DNA of 57,641 bases from Butyrivibrio sp. (GTDB taxonomy: Bacteria; Bacillota; Clostridia; Lachnospirales; Lachnospiraceae). The notes under the pieces were generated by a model, which was given only the letters and a program-made list of their open reading frames with translations, did not search any database and was not told the origin of the DNA. Positions 33,201 through 41,948 of this stretch are shown here, piece by piece. Location: contig SVGC01000024.1 of NCBI GenBank assembly GCA_015056495.1, positions 1 through 57,641 on the forward strand, read 5' to 3'. The translations under genes and the position numbers were made by a program. Position 1 is the stretch's first letter; the number at the start of each line of letters is the position of its first letter.

Positions 33201-33273
33201 TTTGACCCCAGGGGACGGGGTTATAGGGTCATTTTCTTTTTGACCCCAGGGGACGGAGTTATAGGGTCATTTT
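33201..33273. repeat. REP-like palindromes E1 and E2 (38-base tandem)
   Basis: Two almost identical units, TTTGACCCC-AGGGGACGGGG-TTATAGGGTCATTTT, offset by 38 bases. E2 differs by one base (GACGGAG). E2 overlaps the last codons of RAYT2. Confidence 0.9.
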
Positions 33274-34039
33274 CACAAAGTCGTTTCACAGTTTTTTCTG
33301 AAATATCCATCAACCGCGCAATTTGTCTTATTGTCAAACCATATCTTCTTAATAGCCGTACAAAAAAGTTTCGTTCAGTTTTGTTGAGGGTTATCACTTC
33401 TGAAGTAGAAGCCAGGTGTGTAACAGATTTGAAGATTTCAAGAGCTTTTTCATCAGTAAAAAAGTGCTTTTGAATCTTGTGATCATCAGAAAATAGTTTA
33501 TTAATAGCATTGTCGGAATCTTTTGCAAAAAAATCTAATAAATAATCCCTGCTTCCAACAATATCATAAGCCAGATCCAAGTCGACCAGTGGATTATTTT
33601 GATTGTAATAAGCACTACAACTACTCCACTTATATTCCGAAGGATAACGGCACATGTTTGCTTTAACAGGATTGTTATGTATGTAGACTAGTGCAGCTAA
33701 GAAGTTTCGAACATCTTCAATTACTGTACTATAAAAGCGATCCTGAAATAAATGACCAGTACGCAAATACTTGTTGTTGTACCACCGTACAAATCTTGTT
33801 CCCAAGCTTTGGAAAAATAGCGGTAAATTTTCCGCTGTTGAATTTAATAAAATGTGAATATGATTGTCCATCAAACAATATGCATATATCTTAATATCAT
33901 ATTTCATTTTGCAATCTGATAAAGTAAAAAGGAATTTTTTGTAATCGAAATCTTCTTCGAAGATGATATGTTGATTAACAGAACGAAGTACGATGTGATA
34001 TATGCCAGTTGAACTCAAAACTCTTGGTTTTCTTGGCAT
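33221..34039 (-). CDS. REP-associated tyrosine transposase (RAYT/Y1 family), copy 2
   Basis: 272 residues, collinear with RAYT1 and sharing most residues: start MPRKPR.LSSTGIYHI, HUH motif NHIHILL (His60/His62), TRFVRWYNNKY, GHLFQDRFYS and a C-terminal helix-turn-helix (RRYGLTIRQIARLMDISEK). The extreme C-terminus (NDPITPSPGVKKKMTL) is translation of the palindromes, so the two RAYTs differ only in where the REP ends the frame. Flanked by E1/E2 downstream and F upstream, in the same relative orientation as A and B around RAYT1. AGGAG precedes ATG. Confidence 0.93.
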   Translation of the reverse strand: MPRKPRVLSSTGIYHIVLRSVNQHIIFEEDFDYKKFLFTLSDCKMKYDIKIYAYCLMDNHIHILLNSTAENLPLFFQSLGTRFVRWYNNKYLRTGHLFQDRFYSTVIEDVRNFLAALVYIHNNPVKANMCRYPSEYKWSSCSAYYNQNNPLVDLDLAYDIVGSRDYLLDFFAKDSDNAINKLFSDDHKIQKHFFTDEKALEIFKSVTHLASTSEVITLNKTERNFFVRLLRRYGLTIRQIARLMDISEKTVKRLCENDPITPSPGVKKKMTL

Positions 34040-34121
34040 AAATACTCCTATAAAATATTAGATTTATTTGTGACAAATCGGTATTATACTATTGTAAAAA
34101 AGAAAAATCAATATAAAAATA

Positions 34122-34158
34122 AAAATGACCCCTTGACCCCGTCCCCTAGGGTCATTTT
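34122..34158 (+). repeat. REP-like palindrome F (upstream flank of RAYT2)
   Basis: AAAATGACCC..GGGTCATTTT arms around TTGACCCCGTCCCCTA. It sits 83 bases upstream of the RAYT2 start and 24 bases before the DUF1848 gene. Confidence 0.85.
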
Positions 34159-34181
34159 AGAAAGTATTACAGGTATTACAT

Positions 34182-35123
34182 ATGATCATAAATACAGGAC
34201 AGAGAACTGATATTCCCGCTTTTTATCCCCAATGGCTTGCAAACAGGCTTATCGAAGGCATAGTATGCGTGAGAAATCCTTTTAATCCTGAGCAGGTAAG
34301 TAGATATAAATTAAGCCCTGAGACTGTGGATGTTATAGGGTTTTGTTCCAAAAATCCGGCTCCTTTTTTCCAATATATGGATCTGCTAAAAGGCTATGGA
34401 CAGTACTGGTTTGTTACGATAACGCCATATGGGCGGGACATTGAGCCTGCTGTTCCTGACAAACACAAGATTCTCTCAGATTTTAAAGTTCTTTCAAAAA
34501 TGGTTGGAATTAACTGTATTGGCTGGCGCTACGATCCGATTCTGGTAAATGACAGATATACGATTCAGTACCATCTTAAAGCTTTCGAACAAATGGCTTC
34601 TGCTCTGCAAGGCTACACACAAACAGTCGTTATTAGTTTTATTGATTTATATGAAAAAGTAAAAAGAAATTTTCCTCAAGCCAGGACCGTATCCATGGAA
34701 GATCAGATTTTTCTTGGAAAAGAGCTGATAAAAATTGCAACATCACATGATATGGTTGTCAAACCCTGCGGAGAGGGGCAGTTTCTATCTGAATATGGTG
34801 CAGATTGTAGTGGTTGCATGACTATCTCCACTTATGAAAAAGCAATTGGCCAAAAGTTGCTGATTCCAAAAAAGAAACCTGCAAGATCAGAATGTGCCTG
34901 TTACCTTTCTGGTGATATCGGTGCTTATGATAGCTGCGGTCATCTATGCAGATACTGCTACGCCAATAATGATATTGACGCTGTTAAAAGAAATATGAAA
35001 CTCCATGATCCAAACTCGCATTTTCTTATTGGAGATTACAAGGAAAATGATGTGATCCATGATGTAGAAATGAAGTCATATATAGATCCTCAACTCAGCT
35101 TATTTGACACTTATATCATATAG
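34182..35123 (+). CDS. DUF1848 family, probable Fe-S (radical-SAM-like) protein
   Basis: 313 residues. Opens with IINTGQRTDIPAFYPQWL and carries the family blocks FCSKNPAPFF and FVTITPYG. The C-terminus has a Cys cluster, CACYLSGDIGAYDSCGHLCRYCYAN (approximate spacing C-x-C ... C-x3-C-x2-C), resembling a 4Fe-4S site. The fold has been likened to TIM barrels of the spore-photoproduct-lyase type. The reaction is unknown. REP elements abut both ends (F and G), so the gene may be carried with the RAYT region. Confidence 0.8.
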   Translation: MIINTGQRTDIPAFYPQWLANRLIEGIVCVRNPFNPEQVSRYKLSPETVDVIGFCSKNPAPFFQYMDLLKGYGQYWFVTITPYGRDIEPAVPDKHKILSDFKVLSKMVGINCIGWRYDPILVNDRYTIQYHLKAFEQMASALQGYTQTVVISFIDLYEKVKRNFPQARTVSMEDQIFLGKELIKIATSHDMVVKPCGEGQFLSEYGADCSGCMTISTYEKAIGQKLLIPKKKPARSECACYLSGDIGAYDSCGHLCRYCYANNDIDAVKRNMKLHDPNSHFLIGDYKENDVIHDVEMKSYIDPQLSLFDTYII

Positions 35124-35148
35124 ATTTGTTTAAATGGATGAAATATGT

Positions 35149-35232
35149 AAAAATGACCCCTTAACCCCGTCCCCTAGGGTCATATTGACCATTGGTCAAA
35201 ATGTCCCCTTGACCCCGTCCCCTGGGGTCATA
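35149..35232 (+). repeat. REP-like palindromes G1 and G2
   Basis: G1 (35149-35184) has ATGACCC/GGGTCAT arms around TTAACCCCGTCCCCTA. G2 (35198-35232) has AATGTCCCCTTGACCCCGTCCCCTGGGG. A short TTGACCATTGGTCAA palindrome (35185-35199) joins them. G2 overlaps the end of the PurA-like gene. Confidence 0.85.
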
Positions 35233-36436
35233 AATACCTGTTTCGAGATCCATATATCTTGTAAAAGCCAAAATCCTTCAACAGTCTGGTTTTCAGGCTG
35301 TCAAAAGGTATCTCCTGATCAGCAAAATAAATCTTGTCATCTGTTTCATTAAGGTGCGTGATCAGAAGAGAAATTCTGGTGCTTTTTATGCTCTTATACT
35401 GATTGACTGTTGCCACATCATCATTTAGAGGTGTGACAAAATCATTGATGCTGCCATGTCTGGCATATCGGATGCTACCCTGCCACTGATTGTCAATATT
35501 GGTCAGATCCTTGGATATTCCAGGTATCTCTGAAATATTGCACTCATGAGGCAGTGGGCCATTTCCATGCCTTGTGACATAGGACCTAGTGACGTAGACT
35601 ACCTCATCCAGAGGCAGCTTCCTGTTATCAAGAAAACGGGCTATATTCCACAGTCCTGTTTTAGACGGTGTCAAAAAAGGTGCATAAGGCTTGTAGTCAT
35701 TGTCTAATAATAGTCCCTGTCCGGTTTCAAAGATGACCTGATCATAAGCTGTCAGATATTCTTCACTAACATCCACAAGCGTGATCAATTTCACATTTTC
35801 TTTGATGCACTCTACAAAATTCTCAAGAACATCACTATTTGTGAGCATTTCATAATACTCAGGTTCCATGCCGGGATTATTTTGCACAAACTCCCGCTTT
35901 ATTTCATCAATATTTTTTTGCCCATAATTCTTCCTGAAATCCTGAAGAATCCCTATGAGTTCCTCTGATGATCTATCCTGCACATCCTTGATGGTCAGCG
36001 AATATCCACTTTCCAGTCTGTTGACACACTCATTTATCCCCATGCCACAGCTGCCATGGCGACCTGCGCCTCTGGAGGATTCAATGAACATATTCCGGAG
36101 AACATCGTCAATTATCGTGATCCTCGTACCCTTTTCAGCATATATCCTGGGCGCGAATCCATATATCCGTTTAAACTCCTGCAGTTCATTGCCCAGTTGA
36201 TACAGATCAGCCAAAAAAGTGTCAGACAGCAGAGTATCTGCACCATACTCTGCTCCTGATCCTATCTGATGATGGATAAAGCGTCTGCCTTTTTCATCTT
36301 CCACGGTATGGCCTGCCTGTCCACCGCCATTGTGCTTGATAATAAGCGTTTTTCCACCATTTTTTGCAAAAAAAGCACAGGCAAGCCCCTTTCCTTCATC
36401 ACCAAAGTTTTTTCCAATTATAGCAATGCTTTTCAT
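35228..36436 (-). CDS. Divergent adenylosuccinate-synthetase-like enzyme
   Basis: 402 residues, shorter than true PurA (~430). The GTP/catalytic loop is kept: FGDEGKG with Asp13, and GGGQAGHT with His43, equivalents of the catalytic Asp and His of PurA. Other blocks are changed: the IMP-loop region reads SRGAGRHGSCG, FETGQGLLLDND replaces FEGAQGTLLDID, and TRSYVTRHGNGPLPHE replaces the TTRVGAGPFPTE motif. It likely activates an oxo group with GTP and joins Asp or another amine, perhaps on a different nucleotide. Its ATG overlaps the vWA stop by four bases, tying it to the vWA/kinase pair rather than to purine genes. Confidence 0.8.
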   Translation of the reverse strand: MKSIAIIGKNFGDEGKGLACAFFAKNGGKTLIIKHNGGGQAGHTVEDEKGRRFIHHQIGSGAEYGADTLLSDTFLADLYQLGNELQEFKRIYGFAPRIYAEKGTRITIIDDVLRNMFIESSRGAGRHGSCGMGINECVNRLESGYSLTIKDVQDRSSEELIGILQDFRKNYGQKNIDEIKREFVQNNPGMEPEYYEMLTNSDVLENFVECIKENVKLITLVDVSEEYLTAYDQVIFETGQGLLLDNDYKPYAPFLTPSKTGLWNIARFLDNRKLPLDEVVYVTRSYVTRHGNGPLPHECNISEIPGISKDLTNIDNQWQGSIRYARHGSINDFVTPLNDDVATVNQYKSIKSTRISLLITHLNETDDKIYFADQEIPFDSLKTRLLKDFGFYKIYGSRNRYL

Positions 36437-37311
36437 AAACTGATTCCGTTATCAGCAAAACTCAGCTGTGACAGCGCAGAACTGATAGCTGGTCTCTCAA
36501 GGCTATCCCACTGTTCTAACACTTCATCAAGCTTTTTACCTTTTTGCATCTGTATTGCACTGATAATGATCTCTGGAATGCTGCCAATCTGCTCACGTCC
36601 AATGACCATAGTATGCCCCTGTAAAAGAGCCTGATTTTCCATATTTCCACCGTCGATCATGATGTGGAACACATTAAATTTCTCTTTTACATCCGCCAAA
36701 ACCGCTTCTGCTGTTCCATATGTAGTATTATCACCAATAACTCTTTCAATTGTGCTATCTACATAGGTTTTACGAATATTAGCTCTATCACCTATCGTAA
36801 ATAAATATCCTTTTTCATTTCTCTTATTGATGGCATCAATATTAGTATGATGAGCAAGGAACTCCCACAGACAAGTAGTTGCAACTTCTCCGTTACCTCT
36901 GTTTTCAAAATACAGATCTAAAAGCTGCTGTGCTATACGAATGTCAGACTCAAACTGTGTTACCTGCAGAGGCGATGCATCTGCGTAGTCTCCATATGCA
37001 GCACACATAAGCGCCGGATCTTCTACTGCTCCTGTTGAATAAAGTTTAGTTATAAGCTCATTAAGCGCTCCTGTTGCCACTTCTACTGCCAGATATCCCA
37101 TAGAACCTGTAACATCAAGGCCTACAACAATAGGCGTAGTATTTGGATGATCTGTAGAATCAAAACATTCTCTTGTGCCAATGTACCTTGGATCATATTT
37201 TGGATCACAACTTCTCTTTGTAAATACCTCTTCTACGCTCTTGTCCTTAGTCAGCTGTCTGCTGTTCTTAAGTTTTGCCCAATCTGAAGCTGAATAACTT
37301 CCGTATCCCAT
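36433..37311 (-). CDS. vWA-domain protein
   Basis: 292 residues. IVVGLDVTGSMG gives a MIDAS-type metal site DxTxS (Asp66, Thr68, Ser70), and a GDYADA loop follows near 107. No signal peptide or membrane helix, so cytoplasmic like TerY-type vWA proteins. These act as metal-dependent scaffolds, often alongside kinases or nucleotide enzymes. Preceded by the kinase-like gene (87 bases, with a TTTAAC..GTTAAA hairpin) and overlapping the PurA-like gene. GAGGAAATTGTT precedes ATG. Confidence 0.85.
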   Translation of the reverse strand: MGYGSYSASDWAKLKNSRQLTKDKSVEEVFTKRSCDPKYDPRYIGTRECFDSTDHPNTTPIVVGLDVTGSMGYLAVEVATGALNELITKLYSTGAVEDPALMCAAYGDYADASPLQVTQFESDIRIAQQLLDLYFENRGNGEVATTCLWEFLAHHTNIDAINKRNEKGYLFTIGDRANIRKTYVDSTIERVIGDNTTYGTAEAVLADVKEKFNVFHIMIDGGNMENQALLQGHTMVIGREQIGSIPEIIISAIQMQKGKKLDEVLEQWDSLERPAISSALSQLSFADNGISL

Positions 37312-37398
37312 AACAATTTCCTCTTTTCTTTAATTTTTAATAAATATATTTAACGTCACGCAGTGACAAAGTTAAATCCTGTGAATCCGGCTGGCAGA

Positions 37399-38265
37399 TC
37401 AGAATTGTACGAATCTATGGCCGCCAAAGCCTTTTTCTATCACACTATCCCAGTATTCAAAATCTTCATATGCATCTTTTCTCGGCTTTGAATCAAGGAA
37501 AGACGTAAGTTCTGCCGGTTCTGTGCCTTTTTCCATTATCTTTACCGCGGTCTGCCTGATCTGCATCAGATCCTTATCGGGTCTGGTATTTCTTACGTTT
37601 CTGTAATCGCCAAAAAGCATGCCCTCATGGGTGACAGGGTTAACAAATATGCTGGACGGGCTTAGATCTCCATGCGAAATCCCTGAATATTCCAAAGCGC
37701 AGCAAATATTTTCCATACGTGATATTACCCATGCCAGATGCTCAGGTGCCAATGGTGCCAGAATCTCCACGGGGTAAAAGTATGGCTTACGAGCAAATAT
37801 AAGTGCCTCTTTGCCGCCTGCGATGCGAACTCTCTGAGTCAATATTGGAAAGCATCTGTCCAGTTTCATATCTGCTTCCGGAAAAGTCAGACTCAGCAAG
37901 CCTTTCATAAACAAATCCGCATCTTCGTTTTTTTCAAATATATAGACAATATTTTTTCTTGCAAGGTAGCAATCCATTCCAGGATAAGAATACTTGTCCA
38001 TGTAGGCAATTGACAGGGGACCCCAGTTATCCATGGTAAATGTGGCTGCTGCGTTTTCTTCCCACAGATCATCACCGGAATAATCATTTTCTTTTTCTAT
38101 TGCTTTTGCCATGTAAAAAGAAAGGATCTTCTTGCGAAACTCATCATTTCCCCTTAACTCTGAATCAGACATGAAAGCCCTGCTGCCGCAAAAAGGACAG
38201 GTAAAACCACCTGCGTCAGAAACTTTTAACTGTGCTCCACAATTCTTGCACTTATAAGTTATCAT
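37399..38265 (-). CDS. Zinc-ribbon protein-kinase-like protein
   Basis: 288 residues from ATG after GGGAGGG. A zinc ribbon opens it (Cys6, Cys9, Cys23, Cys26). The rest resembles an atypical kinase: HGDLSPSSIFV (from 198) matches the catalytic HxDLxxxN loop but with Ser in place of Asn, and FGDYRNV (from 217) replaces DFG. The N-lobe Lys/glycine loop is not obvious. It may be a pseudokinase or an atypical kinase. First gene of the cluster with vWA and PurA-like proteins, divergent from a lipoprotein gene. Confidence 0.72.
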   Translation of the reverse strand: MITYKCKNCGAQLKVSDAGGFTCPFCGSRAFMSDSELRGNDEFRKKILSFYMAKAIEKENDYSGDDLWEENAAATFTMDNWGPLSIAYMDKYSYPGMDCYLARKNIVYIFEKNEDADLFMKGLLSLTFPEADMKLDRCFPILTQRVRIAGGKEALIFARKPYFYPVEILAPLAPEHLAWVISRMENICCALEYSGISHGDLSPSSIFVNPVTHEGMLFGDYRNVRNTRPDKDLMQIRQTAVKIMEKGTEPAELTSFLDSKPRKDAYEDFEYWDSVIEKGFGGHRFVQF

Positions 38266-38419
38266 CAGTAACTTCCCTCCCAAATCATTTTTTCACTTCC
38301 TACACTATTTTATACGCAATCAAACGTCAAATAAACTCTAACTTTTTAGCAATAAGTGATGCTAATTCGTCATAATCTGATAAGTATTTATACCGGTAAA
38401 GCCCTACTCTTTTATATAG

Positions 38420-39343
<924 letters not shown>

Positions 39344-39349
39344 GATAAA

Positions 39350-39474
39350 GAGTCACTGAGTCACTGGGGACGTATCAAATCGACTCATTGTATGCAATGA
39401 GTCACCGGGGACGTATCAAAATGACTCATTGTGCACAATGAGTCATTTTGATACGTCCCCAGTGACTCTTTTTT
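39350..39474. repeat. REP-like palindrome H (GACGTATC subfamily, compound)
   Basis: GAGTCACTGGGGACGTATCAAAnnGACTCATTG repeated, then a perfect hairpin ATGACTCATTGT/GCACAATGAGTCAT and the mirror TTTGATACGTCCCCAGTGACTC ending in TTTTTT. It ends both the esterase and the cyclase genes. The last ~70 bases are almost identical to palindrome I at 49.1 kb. Confidence 0.9.
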
Positions 39475-41579
39475 CATGCATAGGATACGCAGCTGCCATT
39501 TTTTTCTTTGCTTATATAGCAGGCAGTATCAGCTTTTTTGTAAAGTGATTCAAAATCTGCATTTAGACCATTATGGAAAAATGCTACTCCAACGCTTATA
39601 TTTATTGAACTTCCTTGTATCTCAGGTATATTTATTGATTCAATCTCTTGTAAGAGTCTATCCATGATGGACTCTGCCATCGTCTTATCAACAACTTTTG
39701 ACGCATATATAGCATACTCGTCACCGCCCAGTCTTAGGACAATATCATCTGTTCTAAACACTCTTCTAAGAGCACTGGCAACCTCTATAAGAACCTTGTC
39801 TCCTGCAGCATGTCCATAAGAATCATTGAAATACTTAAATTTATCAACATCCAAGAGACACAACATTCCTTCAACATTTTGTCCCATCTTTTCTCTGATC
39901 AAAAGTTCTCCACTTCGATTTAGAAGCTGAGTAAGACTATCAGTCCTGGATAACACCAGGAGCTTTCTCTGCCTTTTCATGCTAAGCAATACTATTATAA
40001 ATATTGCAATAGCTGCAATTATGATAAGGCCTATAAGGATCTGAAGACTGTGGGTTCTAAAGAAATCCTTCCAGGAAAATCTTATTGCAATACGGTTATG
40101 CTCATTTATGACAGATGTGATATAGTCATCACCAATGATAGTCGCGCCACGTCTAAGGAGTGTAAATAATCCGCCATTTCCACGTTTTACACCTAAGCAT
40201 TTACTGTATATATAGGCATCTTCAAAGACAATTCCTGCATAGTAATTGCTGTTATTGCCATAGATACGATATGACTTGATTACCTCTGAATAGGCAACAT
40301 CAACGTCCCCATTAGATATGGCTTTTAACAGATCATCCTCATATTTATAGACCACGCACTCTACGTTTGGAAACAATTCGTCTAAGTAATATCCCAACAT
40401 TTCATGTTCCAATAAGCCTATTTTCTCAGGATATTTTGACATATTTTTTTCTAATGCTATCTTCGAAATGACAACAGGTTCAATATTGGTAACGCAGCTG
40501 ATATCATCTTTCTCACCAAGATACTCATCTCCTATAAATGGATAGATAGCATCCAAATGCCCATTTTGCAGGTCTGCATTCATTTCATAATAGTCATCAT
40601 ACCATTGGAAACTAAAGGACAGATCCTCAAGCTCAAGCTTATATAGCATTTCAGTCATGATTTTTTCAATTATGTCGGCTGTAGGACTTCTCCGGTTTCC
40701 AAACAATCCGATCACAATCTGATCATGCTCATCTAACCAATCCTGTTCTATTTCAGTAAGCCTCTTACTGCTGAAATCTTTCATCAAATATTTATAATGC
40801 AGCTGCTCTCCATAATTTGGAGTGATCGAATATATTTTATCAAGTGCTGAATTAAGTTCTTCCATAAGCTCTTCATTACCAAGTGGCATTGCAATATAGT
40901 AATCACTCTTGCCGATTTCTACTATCGGCTCCCAAAGAAGCTTGGAAGATGCATCCAATTCTACTACACCATCAATCTTACCTTCCTCAAGATCTTTGTT
41001 TCTTATATCATCGGATAAATAGCCTACTACCTTACAGCCTATATCATTATCCTCTACCCACTTGATAAACAGATCTTCCTGCAGAGTACCTGCAGTAACG
41101 CCAATCGTTGTACCTTTTAGAGTATCCCTGTAATTACTACTATCGATATCAGAATACATTCCGTTTACATACAATCTATACACTTCACTACCTATTGGTC
41201 TTGAAGAATACAGTATCTGGCTTGCTCTTTCCTCTGTGTAAGAGACATCCTCTAAAATATCTATTTCTCCGTTTAAAAGCATCTGCCACAGATCGTTCCA
41301 ATAACCGGGAACATATTCGTAATCCCATCCGGTATAGGCTGCAATGGTCTGAAGATAATCATATCCATATCCGCTAAGTCTTCCAGTCTCAGGATCAGTA
41401 TCCATCATATATGGCATATCTTTGAAGCATCCAACTCGAAGTACTCTCTTTCCTTCAGTGTCGCCTTCTTCAGCCTTGGCACTTAAAGGCGTAAAAAAAG
41501 CGCAAAGAGGTAGCACTGATAAAATCACAAAGATCATTAACTTAGAAACAACATTTAGCAGTGTTTTATGATTTTTCAT
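39474..41579 (-). CDS. Diguanylate cyclase with two periplasmic solute-binding domains
   Basis: 701 residues. Signal peptide/first helix (14-36), then two SBP_bac_3-like domains in tandem (VGCFKDMPYMMDTDPETGRL near 47; IVIGLFGNRRSPTADII near 291), transmembrane helix ~525-547, and a GGDEF domain. The active site is RLGGDEYA (GGDEY at 618-622) with RTDD five residues before it, an RxxD inhibitory site. It should make c-di-GMP in response to an external amino acid or other small ligand. Divergent from the HD-GYP gene. Confidence 0.93.
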   Translation of the reverse strand: MKNHKTLLNVVSKLMIFVILSVLPLCAFFTPLSAKAEEGDTEGKRVLRVGCFKDMPYMMDTDPETGRLSGYGYDYLQTIAAYTGWDYEYVPGYWNDLWQMLLNGEIDILEDVSYTEERASQILYSSRPIGSEVYRLYVNGMYSDIDSSNYRDTLKGTTIGVTAGTLQEDLFIKWVEDNDIGCKVVGYLSDDIRNKDLEEGKIDGVVELDASSKLLWEPIVEIGKSDYYIAMPLGNEELMEELNSALDKIYSITPNYGEQLHYKYLMKDFSSKRLTEIEQDWLDEHDQIVIGLFGNRRSPTADIIEKIMTEMLYKLELEDLSFSFQWYDDYYEMNADLQNGHLDAIYPFIGDEYLGEKDDISCVTNIEPVVISKIALEKNMSKYPEKIGLLEHEMLGYYLDELFPNVECVVYKYEDDLLKAISNGDVDVAYSEVIKSYRIYGNNSNYYAGIVFEDAYIYSKCLGVKRGNGGLFTLLRRGATIIGDDYITSVINEHNRIAIRFSWKDFFRTHSLQILIGLIIIAAIAIFIIVLLSMKRQRKLLVLSRTDSLTQLLNRSGELLIREKMGQNVEGMLCLLDVDKFKYFNDSYGHAAGDKVLIEVASALRRVFRTDDIVLRLGGDEYAIYASKVVDKTMAESIMDRLLQEIESINIPEIQGSSINISVGVAFFHNGLNADFESLYKKADTACYISKEKNGSCVSYA

Positions 41580-41948
41580 TCAGTGGTCCATCCATGCGCG
41601 AACATTTAAAGCTCACAATAACCATTTTATTACTATATTTTCATTATACTAATTCGTTTTATCGTAAACAAGTTTTCATAGAAATGGATCTTATATCGTC
41701 AGCCTTGCGAGGCAATAAAAACAGTCTTTTATGGAGATTTATTATATTTCAATAAACTAAATTACGAGTATTTAATTCTCTTTTTATTTATCGAAATATT
41801 TAATTATATTTTTATAGCATTTTATGAATATTCGTATGCTTGTGTAGTAAAATATTGATAGGTTGTTCTGATTACAAATAGAATTCCACACTTATTGCGA
41901 ATTTTAATATTTTTGAGTTTTTATTTATAAATAGATCAAGGATATAAC
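41580..41948. other. Gene-free divergent control region
   Basis: About 370 AT-rich bases between the cyclase and phosphodiesterase starts. No ORF with a ribosome site, no riboswitch and no strong inverted repeat were seen. It presumably holds both promoters, but no clear -35/-10 pair could be chosen among many AT-rich hexamers. Confidence 0.5.

Noticed and set aside
26675..35232. REP units considered as a CRISPR array
   Set aside because: Units are scattered between genes with irregular distances and mixed orientation; no uniform spacers and no cas genes.
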